Shown here piece after piece: positions 26,544 through 35,310 of a stretch of DNA of 38,812 bases. How positions within the stretch are numbered: the stretch's first letter is position 1; every line of letters begins with the position of its first letter. The translations under genes were made by a program, and so were the position numbers. Source of the DNA: Deltaproteobacteria bacterium (GTDB taxonomy: Bacteria; Desulfobacterota; JAJRXV01); the NCBI GenBank assembly GCA_024275075.1, contig JAJRZU010000026.1:1-38812 (forward strand). The letters are read 5' to 3'. The notes below the pieces were generated by a model that was not told where the DNA came from, searched no databases, and saw only the letters and a list, made by a program, of their open reading frames with translations.

Positions 26544-26634
26544 CAAGCGCGTCGCTTGACCCGAATAACAAGCGCGTCGCTTGACCCGAATAACAAGCGC
26601 GTCGCTTGATCCGAATAACAAGCGCGTCGCTCCG
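26542..26634. repeat. 25-bp tandem array (three full units and one partial)
   Basis: Unit AACAAGCGCGTCGCTTGACC plus CGAAT, at 26542-26566, 26567-26591 and 26592-26616 (one C to T change), then the first part of a fourth unit. It starts immediately after the moaA stop and runs into CGTCGCTCCGCTCCTCGCAATGAC (see 26625-26648). A 19-base stretch also occurs in reverse complement near 33748 with one mismatch. Confidence 0.9.
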
Positions 26635-26648
26635 CTCCTCGCAATGAC
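26625..26648 (-). repeat. GTCATTGCGAGGAGC-type dispersed repeat
   Basis: The minus strand reads GTCATTGCGAGGAGCGGAGC, then GACG, matching a short intergenic repeat common in many bacterial genomes (usually GTCATTGCGAGGAGC with GAAGCGACG). Here only one arm is preserved, fused to the tandem array. Confidence 0.7.
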
Positions 26649-26694
26649 GGGTCGTGCAGAGGTCTTAATCTTAATGTTTATCTAAGGGCTGAAT

Positions 26695-27324
26695 ATGAGC
26701 GATAACTTTGATGATCGAAGAAGATTTAAAAGGTGTAATATCCAGCTGCCTTTTGAGATCGAGAAATCCGGCAGGACAACAAAAGCTCACAGCTTAAATA
26801 TATCTGTCGGCGGGGCGTGTATCCACTCATCTGAACCGATTAGCGCCAATTCGAAGGTGTATATATCGATACTTGCCCCCAAAAAAGAGGAAGAGGATGT
26901 CAGGGAGATAAAGGCTATCGGTATCGTACTGCGGGTCGAGGAGATCGCTACCGCCACCGGCGCTACAAATGCTATCGGTCTTAAGTTCATGAACATCAGC
27001 GAAGAGGATATGTTATCCCTCAAGGATTATTTGAAGAAGGAATACTGGCCTAAAAGGGAGCCCGGCGCAAAGCCTGATGATGAGGCAGGTGCGGTAGATG
27101 AGGTCGATTTAGACGAGATCGAGGCGCAGGGGTTAGAGGTCACTGTCGCACCGATAGACACTTCTGAGATGACTTTCTTTCAGCGGCTCTTCCTGAGGGA
27201 AGATTACTCGCATAGTTTCGTCAACTGGGTAAAGTCCGGGGCCAAGGTAGTCCTGTTTATCCTGCTGCTTTATATTGTTTACAATATCATCCTTCTCGCT
27301 TTAAAAGTTATTGACGCGGTTTAA
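26695..27324 (+). CDS. PilZ domain protein with C-terminal membrane anchor
   Basis: Likely c-di-GMP receptor. Length 209 aa. The PilZ motifs are RRRFKR near residues 8-13 and NISVGG around 38-43, matching RxxxR and (D/N)xSxxG. After an acidic linker (about 122-150) comes one hydrophobic helix (VVLFILLLYIVYNIILLALK) near the C-terminus. It would place the PilZ domain at the inner membrane, possibly facing a partner protein. Convergent with thiL: the two stops are only five bases apart. Confidence 0.92.
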   Translation: MSDNFDDRRRFKRCNIQLPFEIEKSGRTTKAHSLNISVGGACIHSSEPISANSKVYISILAPKKEEEDVREIKAIGIVLRVEEIATATGATNAIGLKFMNISEEDMLSLKDYLKKEYWPKREPGAKPDDEAGAVDEVDLDEIEAQGLEVTVAPIDTSEMTFFQRLFLREDYSHSFVNWVKSGAKVVLFILLLYIVYNIILLALKVIDAV

Positions 27325-27329
27325 ATGGG

Positions 27330-28337
27330 TTAGGCATCATCCCCAAAGTGGTTATAACCTGACGGCATCTCTTGTCTCTCTTTACCTGCCAGACATATCT
27401 TTTTGCCCCTTGTCGCTACACCTATTTCATGGACTCTCTTTTTGAAACGCTCCTTGTATGACGCCGCGAGCTGCTCTGCCCTGCCCGGCGCAACAGTGAA
27501 CAGAAGCTCATAATCCTCACCACCGCGAAGCGCGAACTCCTCAGGCGATCTCCTGATTTTTTCTGACAATCTCCTAAGATGTGCGGATATTGGTAACGCC
27601 CCCGCGCGAATTACCGCACCAGTACCACTCGCCTCGCATATCCGCCGGATGTCAGAACCTACGCCGTCACTTACATCTATCATTGATGTCACCACACCAG
27701 ATCTCGCAAGGAAGATCCCCTCATTCACTCTGGGGGTCACACTGATATGCCCGCGTATCAGGCTCCGCTTCGCAGCGTCATCTATCTTGCGGTTATTCTT
27801 GAGGACATCAAGGCCGCCGGCAGAATCCCCGAGGTTACCGGTGACGAATATGATATCGCCGGGCGCCGCGCCAGCTCTTGTCACATACTTTCCAAGGCGC
27901 GCCTCCCCAATCACGGTGACGCTGACAAATAGGCCGCTTTGTGAGGATGAAGTATCGCCGCCGATGAGCGCGATATCATATTTGGTGCATACCTTTTTGA
28001 TACCGGTGAAAATGCCCGTTATGAAGGTGTGGTCGATTTTTTCGGGAATGGCGACAGATACCAGCAGATACTTCGGTATTCCACCCATAGCCGCGATATC
28101 GCTGATATTAACGGCGGCGGCTCTCATACCCAGCTGCAAGGGTGTGAAGAAGCGAAGGTCAAAGTGTACGCCCTCGGCGAGTATGTCCGTGCTGATGAGG
28201 CTCACGCCGCCCGCACCATTTTTTGTGACCGCGCAGTCGTCACCGATACCAAGAAGCAGGCCTTGTGACTTTGCCTTGAAGCGTTTTTTGATCCCGTTTA
28301 TCAGACCAAATTCACCGATATCTTTTAGTGAAGTCAT
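27330..28337 (-). CDS. thiL: Thiamine-monophosphate kinase
   Basis: Phosphorylates thiamine monophosphate to thiamine pyrophosphate, the last step of synthesis. Length 335 aa, AIR-synthase-like fold. Motifs: LGIGDDCAV (Mg and phosphate binding), STDILAEGVHFD, AAVNISDIAAMGG, GGDTSSSQ and MIDVSDGVGSDI. It lies 20 bases downstream of thiC on the same strand, giving a thiC-thiL operon. Confidence 0.96.
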   Translation of the reverse strand: MTSLKDIGEFGLINGIKKRFKAKSQGLLLGIGDDCAVTKNGAGGVSLISTDILAEGVHFDLRFFTPLQLGMRAAAVNISDIAAMGGIPKYLLVSVAIPEKIDHTFITGIFTGIKKVCTKYDIALIGGDTSSSQSGLFVSVTVIGEARLGKYVTRAGAAPGDIIFVTGNLGDSAGGLDVLKNNRKIDDAAKRSLIRGHISVTPRVNEGIFLARSGVVTSMIDVSDGVGSDIRRICEASGTGAVIRAGALPISAHLRRLSEKIRRSPEEFALRGGEDYELLFTVAPGRAEQLAASYKERFKKRVHEIGVATRGKKICLAGKERQEMPSGYNHFGDDA

Positions 28338-28357
28338 TTAAGGTTGTTCAGCAACAG

Positions 28358-29629
28358 TTAAATTTTATCCTGCAAAGCGAGCGAGCAGAATTTGCCGCAC
28401 ATAGTGCAGACGTCCTTCTTATAATCCTCGCTCTCTTCCCTGATATTCAACGGTTTTGTTGGCTCGATAGCTGTCTTTATCATGCCTTCCCAGTTAAGGT
28501 CTCTGCGGTGCTTTGACATTGTGATGTCCTTTTCGATCGCGCCAGGGACACCCTTTGCGATGTCACCGGAGTGCGCCGCTATCCTCGCGGCAATAACGCC
28601 CTCGAAGACATCCTGGACAGTCGGTAGCCTAAGGTGCTCCGCGGGGGTCACATAGCACAGGAAATCCGCGCCGTAAGCGGCTGCGGCCGCCCCACCGATA
28701 GCGGACGTGATATGGTCATAACCCGGCGCGATATCGGTTGTCAACGGGCCTAATACATAGAATGGCGCGTTGTCGCACAGCTCCTTTTGCATGGTGATGT
28801 TCCTCTTTATCTGGTCAAAAGGTACGTGACCGGGACCCTCGATCATCACCTGCACCTCTTTTTCGCGCGCGCGCCTCGCGAGCTGACCAAGCACCCGAAG
28901 CTCGTCTATCTGGGGCTTATCCGTAGCGTCATGCACAGACCCGGGGCGCAGGCCGTCCCCAAGGCTCAATGTCACATCATACTCATATACTATCTCTAAT
29001 AACCGGTCGTAGTACTCGTAAAGCGGGTTCTCCATATCATTTTGCGTTATCCACGCCGCAAGGATAGCGCCGCCGCGGCTGACAATACCGGTCAGGCGGT
29101 CAGCCTCCTTGAGCGACCTGACAGTGCTTCGAGTTATACCGCAATGGACGGTGATGAAATCGACGCCCGCGCGGCAGTGGTCTTCGATACCAGCAAATAT
29201 ATCGTCCTTCGTGAACTCAAGTATCTCCCTGCCCAGCCCCTCCATTAATGATGCAGTCTTGTATAATGGTACCGTACCGACCATCACCGGTGACCGTTTG
29301 ATTATCTCATCTCGGATCGCATTGAGATCGCCGCCGGTAGAGAGATCCATAACGGCATCCGCGCCGGCTTTAATAGCGGTGTCAAGCTTCGCCAGCTCCT
29401 CCTCAAAGCAGATATGATCCGGTGACGTACCGATGTTCGCGTTTACTTTGGTGGTGAGCCCGGCCCCGACCGCGCGCGGCGAGAAGTCATGATTGACATT
29501 TTTCGGGATAACAGCCACACCGGCCTTGATCTTCTTCTTGAGCTCATCCGCGTCGACATTGTCGTACGCCGCCGCCGCTTTCATCTCACCGGTAATGATG
29601 TTTTGCTTCGCATAAGTCAATTGTGTCAT
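28358..29629 (-). CDS. thiC: Phosphomethylpyrimidine synthase ThiC
   Basis: Radical SAM enzyme that rearranges aminoimidazole ribotide to the thiamine pyrimidine. Length 423 aa, the short form without the N-terminal extension of E. coli ThiC. Core motifs: SPDHICFEEELAKLD region, MEGLGREILEFTKDD, ITVHCGITRS, LSLGDGLRPGS, MIEGPGHVPFDQI and YVTPAEHLRLP. The C-terminal cluster is C408-x2-C411-x3-C415, one residue shorter than the CX2CX4C of E. coli. No TPP riboswitch is recognisable upstream. Confidence 0.97.
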   Translation of the reverse strand: MTQLTYAKQNIITGEMKAAAAYDNVDADELKKKIKAGVAVIPKNVNHDFSPRAVGAGLTTKVNANIGTSPDHICFEEELAKLDTAIKAGADAVMDLSTGGDLNAIRDEIIKRSPVMVGTVPLYKTASLMEGLGREILEFTKDDIFAGIEDHCRAGVDFITVHCGITRSTVRSLKEADRLTGIVSRGGAILAAWITQNDMENPLYEYYDRLLEIVYEYDVTLSLGDGLRPGSVHDATDKPQIDELRVLGQLARRAREKEVQVMIEGPGHVPFDQIKRNITMQKELCDNAPFYVLGPLTTDIAPGYDHITSAIGGAAAAAYGADFLCYVTPAEHLRLPTVQDVFEGVIAARIAAHSGDIAKGVPGAIEKDITMSKHRRDLNWEGMIKTAIEPTKPLNIREESEDYKKDVCTMCGKFCSLALQDKI

Positions 29630-30233
29630 AATTTTACCCTGAAAATGTAAATACCGCCAAAAGCGGTATAATCAGCAAAAGAACCGTATCGTGTATAATC
29701 ACCATAAAAATACACAGCAGATTACCCGTTGCCGCGCCTGTTGAAATTTATTATATGCAAATAGATTACTAAGGAAATATATTATAATTATATCAAAAAA
29801 GCAAACTAAAAAGCCATCAAGATGGTTTTTCAGGATTGGCTCTAAGTAAGTATCGCTGATTTCACGTTAATATTGACATAAAAAACAGCGACACTGACTT
29901 AGATCCTCCCGCAATAATTCATTTATATGGGCATACCGAAAGAACTTGACATCTATATGCTGACCGGTTAATTTCTACTCGTCCTGTGGTTAAGTTATGA
30001 AAATAACACTTCTAAGTAACAATAAAAAACATTTCAAGACGGTAGAAGGCTTGGATATCATTTCTATCTCATAGCTGGTAACAGGGACAATCTTGTTGCC
30101 TGTCGCAAGGGGATGTTAAATGTGTGGCTATAATTATATCATGTGGTTACGGCTGGCGCCTAACCCTTCCTTCTTTTGATAAGCGCGAAAATAAACTTTA
30201 CAAATCCTAAAAAGTTTGTTAAATAATATTAAT
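29630..30233. other. Intergenic region between thiC and the lipoprotein-protease operon
   Basis: No gene seen. It contains a perfect hairpin ATACCGC-CAAAA-GCGGTAT at 29651-29669 (in the thiC leader), a terminator-like hairpin AAAAAG-CCATC-AA-GATGG-TTTTT at 29808-29830, a -35-like TTGACA at 29873, a second TTGACA at 29946 with TAATTT 17 bases on, and an imperfect inverted repeat ACAGGGACAA/TTGTTGCCTGT near 30082-30104. The role of the plus-strand promoter-like sequences, with no gene until 30234, is unknown. Confidence 0.55.
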
Positions 30234-30779
30234 ATGCTAAAAAATCTCACATCTTTGCTACTGATTTTATTACTCACTTCCTGCTCATATCTAGGCACCG
30301 AAGATGAACCCGCTCCTGAGAAGGAGACGATTACCGGTCGCGTGTACTTCATGGGTAATGAGCCGTTCATAAACCTTGGTCTTAACGCGTTTGACGGGCG
30401 TGTCTTCGCGCTTCTGGCCGATGATGACGACATGAAGGCGCTGAGTGAGTACCAGAACAAGATCGTCAATATTGTCGGGTACGTTGATAAGAAGATAAAA
30501 TATCCGCAAAACAGCATCATAGTCGAGGAGTATAATAAGGTGGATATCGGTGAGGTTTCCGGGCGCCTGTATAAGGAGGGTCGTGGCATTCGCGCCCATT
30601 ATTACCTGCAATCCAAGGAGATGACCTATGAGGTCATCACCGAGAACTCTATAATCCTTGAGAAGTATTTGAATGAGAATGTAAAGATGTCGGGCTACAT
30701 TTACGCAGTGCGTAATTCTATCGATAATATTTTTGAGTTAAGCGTCGAGAAAGAGGAGCTGGATGAAAAAGAAGAGTAA
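30234..30779 (+). CDS. Putative lipoprotein with two repeated beta-rich units
   Basis: About 181 aa from ATG 30234. The signal peptide MLKNLTSLLLILLLTSC has a lipobox (LTSC). The mature part seems to contain two similar units of about 60 residues, one starting ITGRVYFMG and ending VNIVGYVDKK, the other starting VSGRLYKEG and ending VKMSGYIYAVR, suggesting tandem OB-like beta domains (inference). No good ribosome binding site precedes the ATG and a -35/-10 pair (TTTACA 30197, TAAATA 30220) lies so close that the mRNA may be leaderless. It overlaps the protease gene by 17 bases. Confidence 0.8.
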   Translation: MLKNLTSLLLILLLTSCSYLGTEDEPAPEKETITGRVYFMGNEPFINLGLNAFDGRVFALLADDDDMKALSEYQNKIVNIVGYVDKKIKYPQNSIIVEEYNKVDIGEVSGRLYKEGRGIRAHYYLQSKEMTYEVITENSIILEKYLNENVKMSGYIYAVRNSIDNIFELSVEKEELDEKEE

Positions 30780-32547
30780 ATTTATAAAGTTATTGATCTA
30801 CCTGGTAACCACCATCCTGATAATGTACATCTTCATTATAAATATCGCAAATGCTGACACTGTTTCAAAGAAGATGCTTTTTAACAAGAAGTGCAAGACA
30901 CCCGAGCTGTACGACCGGAAACTTGAACTGGAGAAGCTGAGCCCAAGAAGGTCGCTAACAAGGGACGAGAAGATCGATAAGGGTTATATAACCACCGGTG
31001 GTGTCATCAAGCAGCAGCAGATCGGTGACGTTGAATCCTTCTGGATAATCGATGGCGCGGACTGGGTAACGGTGGATGCGAAGCTGTCCGCAATAAATGA
31101 GCACGCGTACATTTATGTTCAGGAACAAGACAGGCTGGGCAACAAGGTGCTTTTCGATTCCGCGTCCAATCAGGGGTACATCACGCAGCTGGATATCAAT
31201 AATATCGCGAACCGGTTCTTTAACACCGGTTTTTCTGATAATATCTACGAAACTACCCGCGAGACTTTTGGTGTCGAGCCGCCGGCGGGGCTGGATGATG
31301 ACACGCGAGTAACTATTTTGCTGCTCGACATCGACAGCGACTACGCGAACTATATCGAAAGCGGCTATGAGTGGTGGAATAACGCATGGATAGCCGGTTA
31401 CTACTTCTCCGCGGATACCTTTACCGATAATGATATATATCCACCGTATCACAGTAATGAGCGGAAGATAATCTATATCGATACGTACCCGAGTTTCGAG
31501 CATGGCTATTTTGATATACAAAATGGCAACGAGATCTACAATTTTAACCCGGAACCCACGATCGACCACTCCAACGATATCGATACCGATGATATCACTA
31601 TGCCCGAAGGGCCGGAAGCGGCATACTCCCTTCTATCGCATGAATTTCAGCACATGATCCACTATTATAAAGATAATGACGAGGAGGTATGGCTGGATGA
31701 GGGGTGCTCGGGTCTCTCTGAGTTTATCAACGATAACGTGCACCCGTTTGCCGTTGATTTCTTCATAGACGACCCGACAGATTCTTTGGTTGACTGGGGA
31801 TATGATATTGCCGACTATGGCAATTCCTACCTTTTTATGTTGTACTTATATGAGCATTTCGGCGGCGCTGCGGCGATCCAGAATTTAGTCGCGGAAAGCG
31901 CTAACGGTACGGCAAGTGTCACGCAAATGCTTCTTGCGATGAATGAGTAGCTTGAGTTTAATGACGTATTCGAGAACTGGCTCATCGCAAACTATTTTGA
32001 TACGGACATCCTGGATAATGACCAGATAGATTTTGCGTACCGCTACGACCTGATCGACATAAGCGAATTTGGCGCCGCTAACGATGGCAGAAGCGGTATC
32101 GACCCTGTGGAAGGGTCAACCGAGGGCAGCGGGTCAGTCTCATCTATTGCCGGTGAGTACCTCAAGTTCAGCTATAATGACAGGAATCATTTCATGCTCG
32201 AGGGCAGCTCATTCAAGCCGCTGATAGTCAAAATGAACGGTTCGGTCATTACCGGTATCGACAAGAGCTATGAGAAGTCAGAAGATATTCTCCTGCCGGA
32301 TTTCGGGGTAGATTATGACAATCTGATAGTGATCGCGGCGAATAACTCGACGACATCAGATGACAATAGCTATACCTATAAATTTGCGGCAGAGGAGATC
32401 ACACCGGTCAACCCACCGGGTAGCGAGGCGAGCAATGACGACAGCGGTACAAGCGGTTGTTTTATCGCCGCGGCATCTTATGCGGAAACCTGTGAGCGTG
32501 AGCCTGGGTTTGTCATGCAGCTCATAAGGAACATTCTGATACCTTAA
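30763..32547 (+). CDS. Secreted zinc metalloprotease (M6/M30-like HExxHxxH), with an in-frame TAG
   Basis: Reading frame of 594 codons plus stop. N-terminal signal or anchor helix (FIKLLIYLVTTILIMYIFII). The active site is HEFQHMIH near residue 290, followed by WLDEG, giving the Zn ligands expected in hyicolysin/M6-like zincins. After LLAMNE the frame hits TAG (31948-31950), then continues LEFNDVFENWLIANYFD, the conserved continuation of this domain, and runs 198 more codons to TAA. The C-terminal end SGCFIAAASYAETC resembles the CFIATAAYGS motif common at the C-termini of secreted proteins in related bacteria. Cotranslated with the preceding lipoprotein. Without read-through it would end after 395 aa with the zinc site intact. 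Confidence 0.82.
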
Positions 32548-32551
32548 TGAA

Positions 32552-33598
32552 TTAAGCGAGCAGGATACCGTCTCTTGTCGTGTTCTTGACGTTGTACATC
32601 GCCTGGTCGGCCAACTGAATGAGTTCTACTTTGCTGGTAGTATCCGCCGGCAGCGATGCGACACCAAAAGAAGCGGTAAGCTTGATTTTAAGTCCCTTGT
32701 TCTTCAAATAAACGGCGTTGTTGACCGCATTTCTGACTCTTATCGCGACTAAGTGTGCGTCCTCTTTGTTAGTATGTGAAAGCACGAGGACGAACTCATC
32801 ACCCCCGTAACGCGCCGCGAAATCTATCTTTCTCAGCTTCAGCCGTATGACGTCAGCGATTTCCACAAGCAGCTGGCTACCGATCAGGTGCCCGTAAGTA
32901 TCGTTAATCTCTTTGAAATGATCTAAGTCGATGAAAATTATCGATAGGTTGCCACCGTAACGCTCAAGACGTTTTATCTCGATATCCAGAAAGTCATGGA
33001 GGTAGCGGGCGTTGAACAGTTTTGTCAGGTCATCAGTGACAGTAAGGTCCTGTACTGTTTGGAAATATTTGGCGTTTTCAAGCGCGATAGCCGCATAGTC
33101 CGCGATGATCAGGAGGATCAAGAGGTCGTTCTCGTCATAACGCCCCTTATCGACCTTGTTTATCAACTCGATCACACCTAATATCTTACCCTTACTCTTC
33201 AACGGTACGCAAATGACCGATTCGGTCTTAAATTTACTCGCCTTATCAACTTTTTTCGTAAACCTCTTATCCTTGTTAACATCAGAAACCATAATCGGTT
33301 CGCCGGTCTTCGCCACCCAGCCGGCGATCCCCTCACCGATCTTCAGCTTGATCTTCTTGATCGCTTTCGCGTCACCACCGACAACTATCTCAAAAAAGAG
33401 CTCCTTCTTCTTTTCATTCACCAGTAATAGCGACCAGTTCTCAGGGCCTAACAGATCATTGACCTTGTTCATGATGATGTTCATGATCTCTTTGATGTCC
33501 AACGTGGAAGTAAGAGCCTTACCGATCTCATGCAAAACAGTCAGCTCTTTAGCTTTGTCGGCGATATTCTTAAATAAGTTTTCGTTTTCCTTATCCAT
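32552..33598 (-). CDS. Diguanylate cyclase with N-terminal GAF domain
   Basis: Synthesises c-di-GMP from two GTP. About 348 aa from ATG 33598. The GAF domain occupies about 20-170 and contains IGEGIAGWVAKTGEPIMVSD, very like the GAF of the kinase at 17939. The GGDEF domain has ARYGGDEFVLVLS, with the product-binding I-site RKID five residues upstream, so feedback inhibition is expected. No EAL domain and no membrane segment. Its end lies four bases from the converging protease stop. Confidence 0.95.
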   Translation of the reverse strand: MDKENENLFKNIADKAKELTVLHEIGKALTSTLDIKEIMNIIMNKVNDLLGPENWSLLLVNEKKKELFFEIVVGGDAKAIKKIKLKIGEGIAGWVAKTGEPIMVSDVNKDKRFTKKVDKASKFKTESVICVPLKSKGKILGVIELINKVDKGRYDENDLLILLIIADYAAIALENAKYFQTVQDLTVTDDLTKLFNARYLHDFLDIEIKRLERYGGNLSIIFIDLDHFKEINDTYGHLIGSQLLVEIADVIRLKLRKIDFAARYGGDEFVLVLSHTNKEDAHLVAIRVRNAVNNAVYLKNKGLKIKLTASFGVASLPADTTSKVELIQLADQAMYNVKNTTRDGILLA

Positions 33599-33637
33599 AA
33601 CCAGTCTGACCAAATTTATTATTGATTCTTAACATAA

Positions 33638-33666
33638 ATAATATCTTATGAAAATTAAAAAATCAA
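33638..33666 (-). promoter_or_regulatory. Promoter of the diguanylate cyclase gene
   Basis: On the minus strand TTGATT (33666-33661), spacer 17, TATTAT (33643-33638), about 40 bases upstream of the ATG. Confidence 0.7.
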
Positions 33667-33746
33667 GTCATAAAACTTATTAATGCATATTTATAGAAAA
33701 GATTTTGTGGGGACATTTACTGTAGACGACTGAGTGTGCAGTAAAT

Positions 33747-33786
33747 TGGGTCAAGCGACACGCTTGGAAGCTTAAAGCTTGACCAA
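33747..33786. repeat. Inverted repeat related to the moaA-downstream array
   Basis: GGTCAAGC (33749-33756) pairs with GCTTGACC (33777-33784), extended to TTGG/CCAA with a one-base bulge. GGGTCAAGCGACACGCTTG here matches the reverse complement of the 26542 array unit at 18 of 19 positions. Confidence 0.75.
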
Positions 33787-33837
33787 ATATAGCTTTGTCG
33801 CTACTCAAGGAATGGAGCCGACGAAAGAGGGTTAATA

Positions 33838-33893
33838 ATGATAACTGCCGGGTCGAGTAACATTGTCGCTAACCCGCCCCCGGCAGTTATCAT
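33838..33893. repeat. Perfect 15-bp inverted repeat with 26-base loop
   Basis: ATGATAACTGCCGGG (33838-33852) and CCCGGCAGTTATCAT (33879-33893). It stands downstream of the beta-helix gene and upstream of the cyclase promoter. No clear T run follows on either strand, so it is not a textbook terminator. Confidence 0.85.
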
Positions 33894-33896
33894 AAA

Positions 33897-33910
33897 AGCG
33901 TGAAAACGCT
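33897..33910 (-). terminator. Weak terminator-like hairpin after the beta-helix gene
   Basis: On the minus strand AGCGT-TTTC-ACGCT followed by TTTTA, four bases after the stop codon of the gene at 33915. The stem is only 5 bp. Confidence 0.45.
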
Positions 33911-33914
33911 CTAC

Positions 33915-35216
33915 TTATTCACTCTGAGTACAGACATCTTCAGTCGGCAAGTCTTCTGGATCATCGCATGGCTGATTATCGCCACAGGCCCATTCCTCGC
34001 ACATGTACTCGCCGTAAGTAATATTAATAGAATCTTCATCAGTCCCAGGGTAGCTATTGCCGCTAATCGTGTTGTTTTCAAAAACGAGATAAACAGAATC
34101 CGGTAGAGGGCACTGTGTCATATTAAATGTGTAAATAGCCCAGTAGTTGTCTGTTATGGTGTTGTCAGTCACTGTATAGCGGCAGGAGCCGTACGGGAAC
34201 TGAAGACTTTCGTCAGAGACCTCCAAGCCCGGCCCGAGGTTATCATGGATATTGTTGTTTGTGACAGAGATGTCATAGCAGCCATCGATCCATATTGCGC
34301 CGTCCCAGTAGCCGCCCCAGAGCATGTTATTGTTGAGCTCATTACCGCTGACAGTTACATGCTTGCAGTCTTCCACTAACATGCCGCCACCGATATTATC
34401 GTGAGAATGATTGTTGGTGACCGTTCCGGTATCAACATTATACATATCGATACCCGTACCTAATATATCCTGCGCTAAAACAGCGTCTTCAGGGCCGTTT
34501 GCGTAGGCTTCATTGTTCTTCATGTCCAGATTCTTGATGTCAACTACTGCGACACCGAAACCCTCGCCGTCTGCGTCAGGGTTGATACTATGGAATCCGT
34601 TGTTGTTGAAAATATTATTGTCGATGGTGAGCCCCTCGGTCAACTGCACATAGAGACCGGCATCAGTGAAATTCTGGAACTGGATGTTCTCGATGACAAA
34701 GTTCTTACTGTCAGATATTGCGATACCAAAGGTCTTTGTCTGACCCCCGTCTATCACTGGCCGGATACCGTCTTGAAGCACACCGCTTATTGTGATCGGG
34801 GAAGCCGCGTCACCGAAGTTCCCCAATATTACCGACTCGTTATAAGTCCCCGGGAGAAGGTATACCGTCTGACCGGCCTGCGCATTACAAAGAGCCTTCG
34901 CCAGAGTTTGTAGCGGGGTCGCGCTCGTTAGCCCGTCATTGGTGTCTGACCCGTTTGGGGAAACGTAAACAGAACTGCCCGTCAGCGGCTGCGCGTCGCT
35001 CTCGAAGCATTCGGTGCCGTCAATGTAAAATATACCCGTATCACCCTCTATGGAGTCGCCCGGGATGGTCGTTGTTGTATCGTCATCAGTATCGTTAACA
35101 GTCTCGTCATCGTCTCCGCCGCTACTGCATGATAAAACATAACCAGTGGAGAGCATTAATAATATTAAAATCCATGTTAAATGTTTCTTGTAAAAGATTC
35201 TCTTTTTCATTTTCAC
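33915..35216 (-). CDS. Lipoprotein with right-handed parallel beta-helix repeats
   Basis: Length 433 aa. Signal peptide with lipobox (VLSC), then an Asp/Thr-rich linker (DDDETVNDTDDDTTTT). A DUF1565-like start (YVSPNGSDTNDGLTSATPLQTL) leads into repeated short units with IxxNxxxxN patterns (for example LTIDNNIFNNNG, GTVTNNHSHDN, ISVTNNNIHDN), the hallmark of a pectate-lyase-like beta-helix. The C-terminal 50 residues contain several Cys. Such proteins are often surface polysaccharide-binding or degrading; no catalytic residues could be assigned. Confidence 0.88.
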   Translation of the reverse strand: MKMKKRIFYKKHLTWILILLMLSTGYVLSCSSGGDDDETVNDTDDDTTTTIPGDSIEGDTGIFYIDGTECFESDAQPLTGSSVYVSPNGSDTNDGLTSATPLQTLAKALCNAQAGQTVYLLPGTYNESVILGNFGDAASPITISGVLQDGIRPVIDGGQTKTFGIAISDSKNFVIENIQFQNFTDAGLYVQLTEGLTIDNNIFNNNGFHSINPDADGEGFGVAVVDIKNLDMKNNEAYANGPEDAVLAQDILGTGIDMYNVDTGTVTNNHSHDNIGGGMLVEDCKHVTVSGNELNNNMLWGGYWDGAIWIDGCYDISVTNNNIHDNLGPGLEVSDESLQFPYGSCRYTVTDNTITDNYWAIYTFNMTQCPLPDSVYLVFENNTISGNSYPGTDEDSINITYGEYMCEEWACGDNQPCDDPEDLPTEDVCTQSE

Positions 35217-35239
35217 TTACCTCCAAATATGTTTTTCCC

Positions 35240-35269
35240 ATGTTAGCAAACATAACCTGTTATTGTCAA
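35240..35269 (-). promoter_or_regulatory. Promoter of the beta-helix lipoprotein gene
   Basis: On the minus strand TTGACA (35269-35264), spacer 18, TAACAT (35245-35240), followed by a GGAGG ribosome binding site before ATG 35216. Confidence 0.65.
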
Positions 35270-35310
35270 ATCATTTTTTTTGGGGGTGGGGGCGAATTGA
35301 CTCAAATTAA

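Larger units (their letters stand above)
33614..33914. other. Intergenic region between the cyclase and beta-helix genes
   Basis: No gene seen. It holds the cyclase promoter (33638-33666), an inverted repeat related to the moaA array (33747-33786), a perfect 15-bp inverted repeat (33838-33893) and a small hairpin AGCGT-GAAA-ACGCT (33897-33910) followed on the minus strand by four T. Confidence 0.7.

Noticed and set aside
26542-26634. CRISPR array in the repeats after moaA
   Set aside because: The units are contiguous, with no spacers between repeats, and no cas genes are near.
27649-28341. 230-codon open frame on the plus strand opposite thiL
   Set aside because: Antisense shadow of a well-supported thiL; no family features.
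30955-31569. 204-codon minus-strand open frame inside the protease gene
   Set aside because: Antisense to the zincin domain; composition fits codon-bias shadow.
32107-32547. Separate gene downstream of the protease TAG
   Set aside because: It has no start signal and continues the protease frame and domain, so it is treated as the 3' part of one gene.
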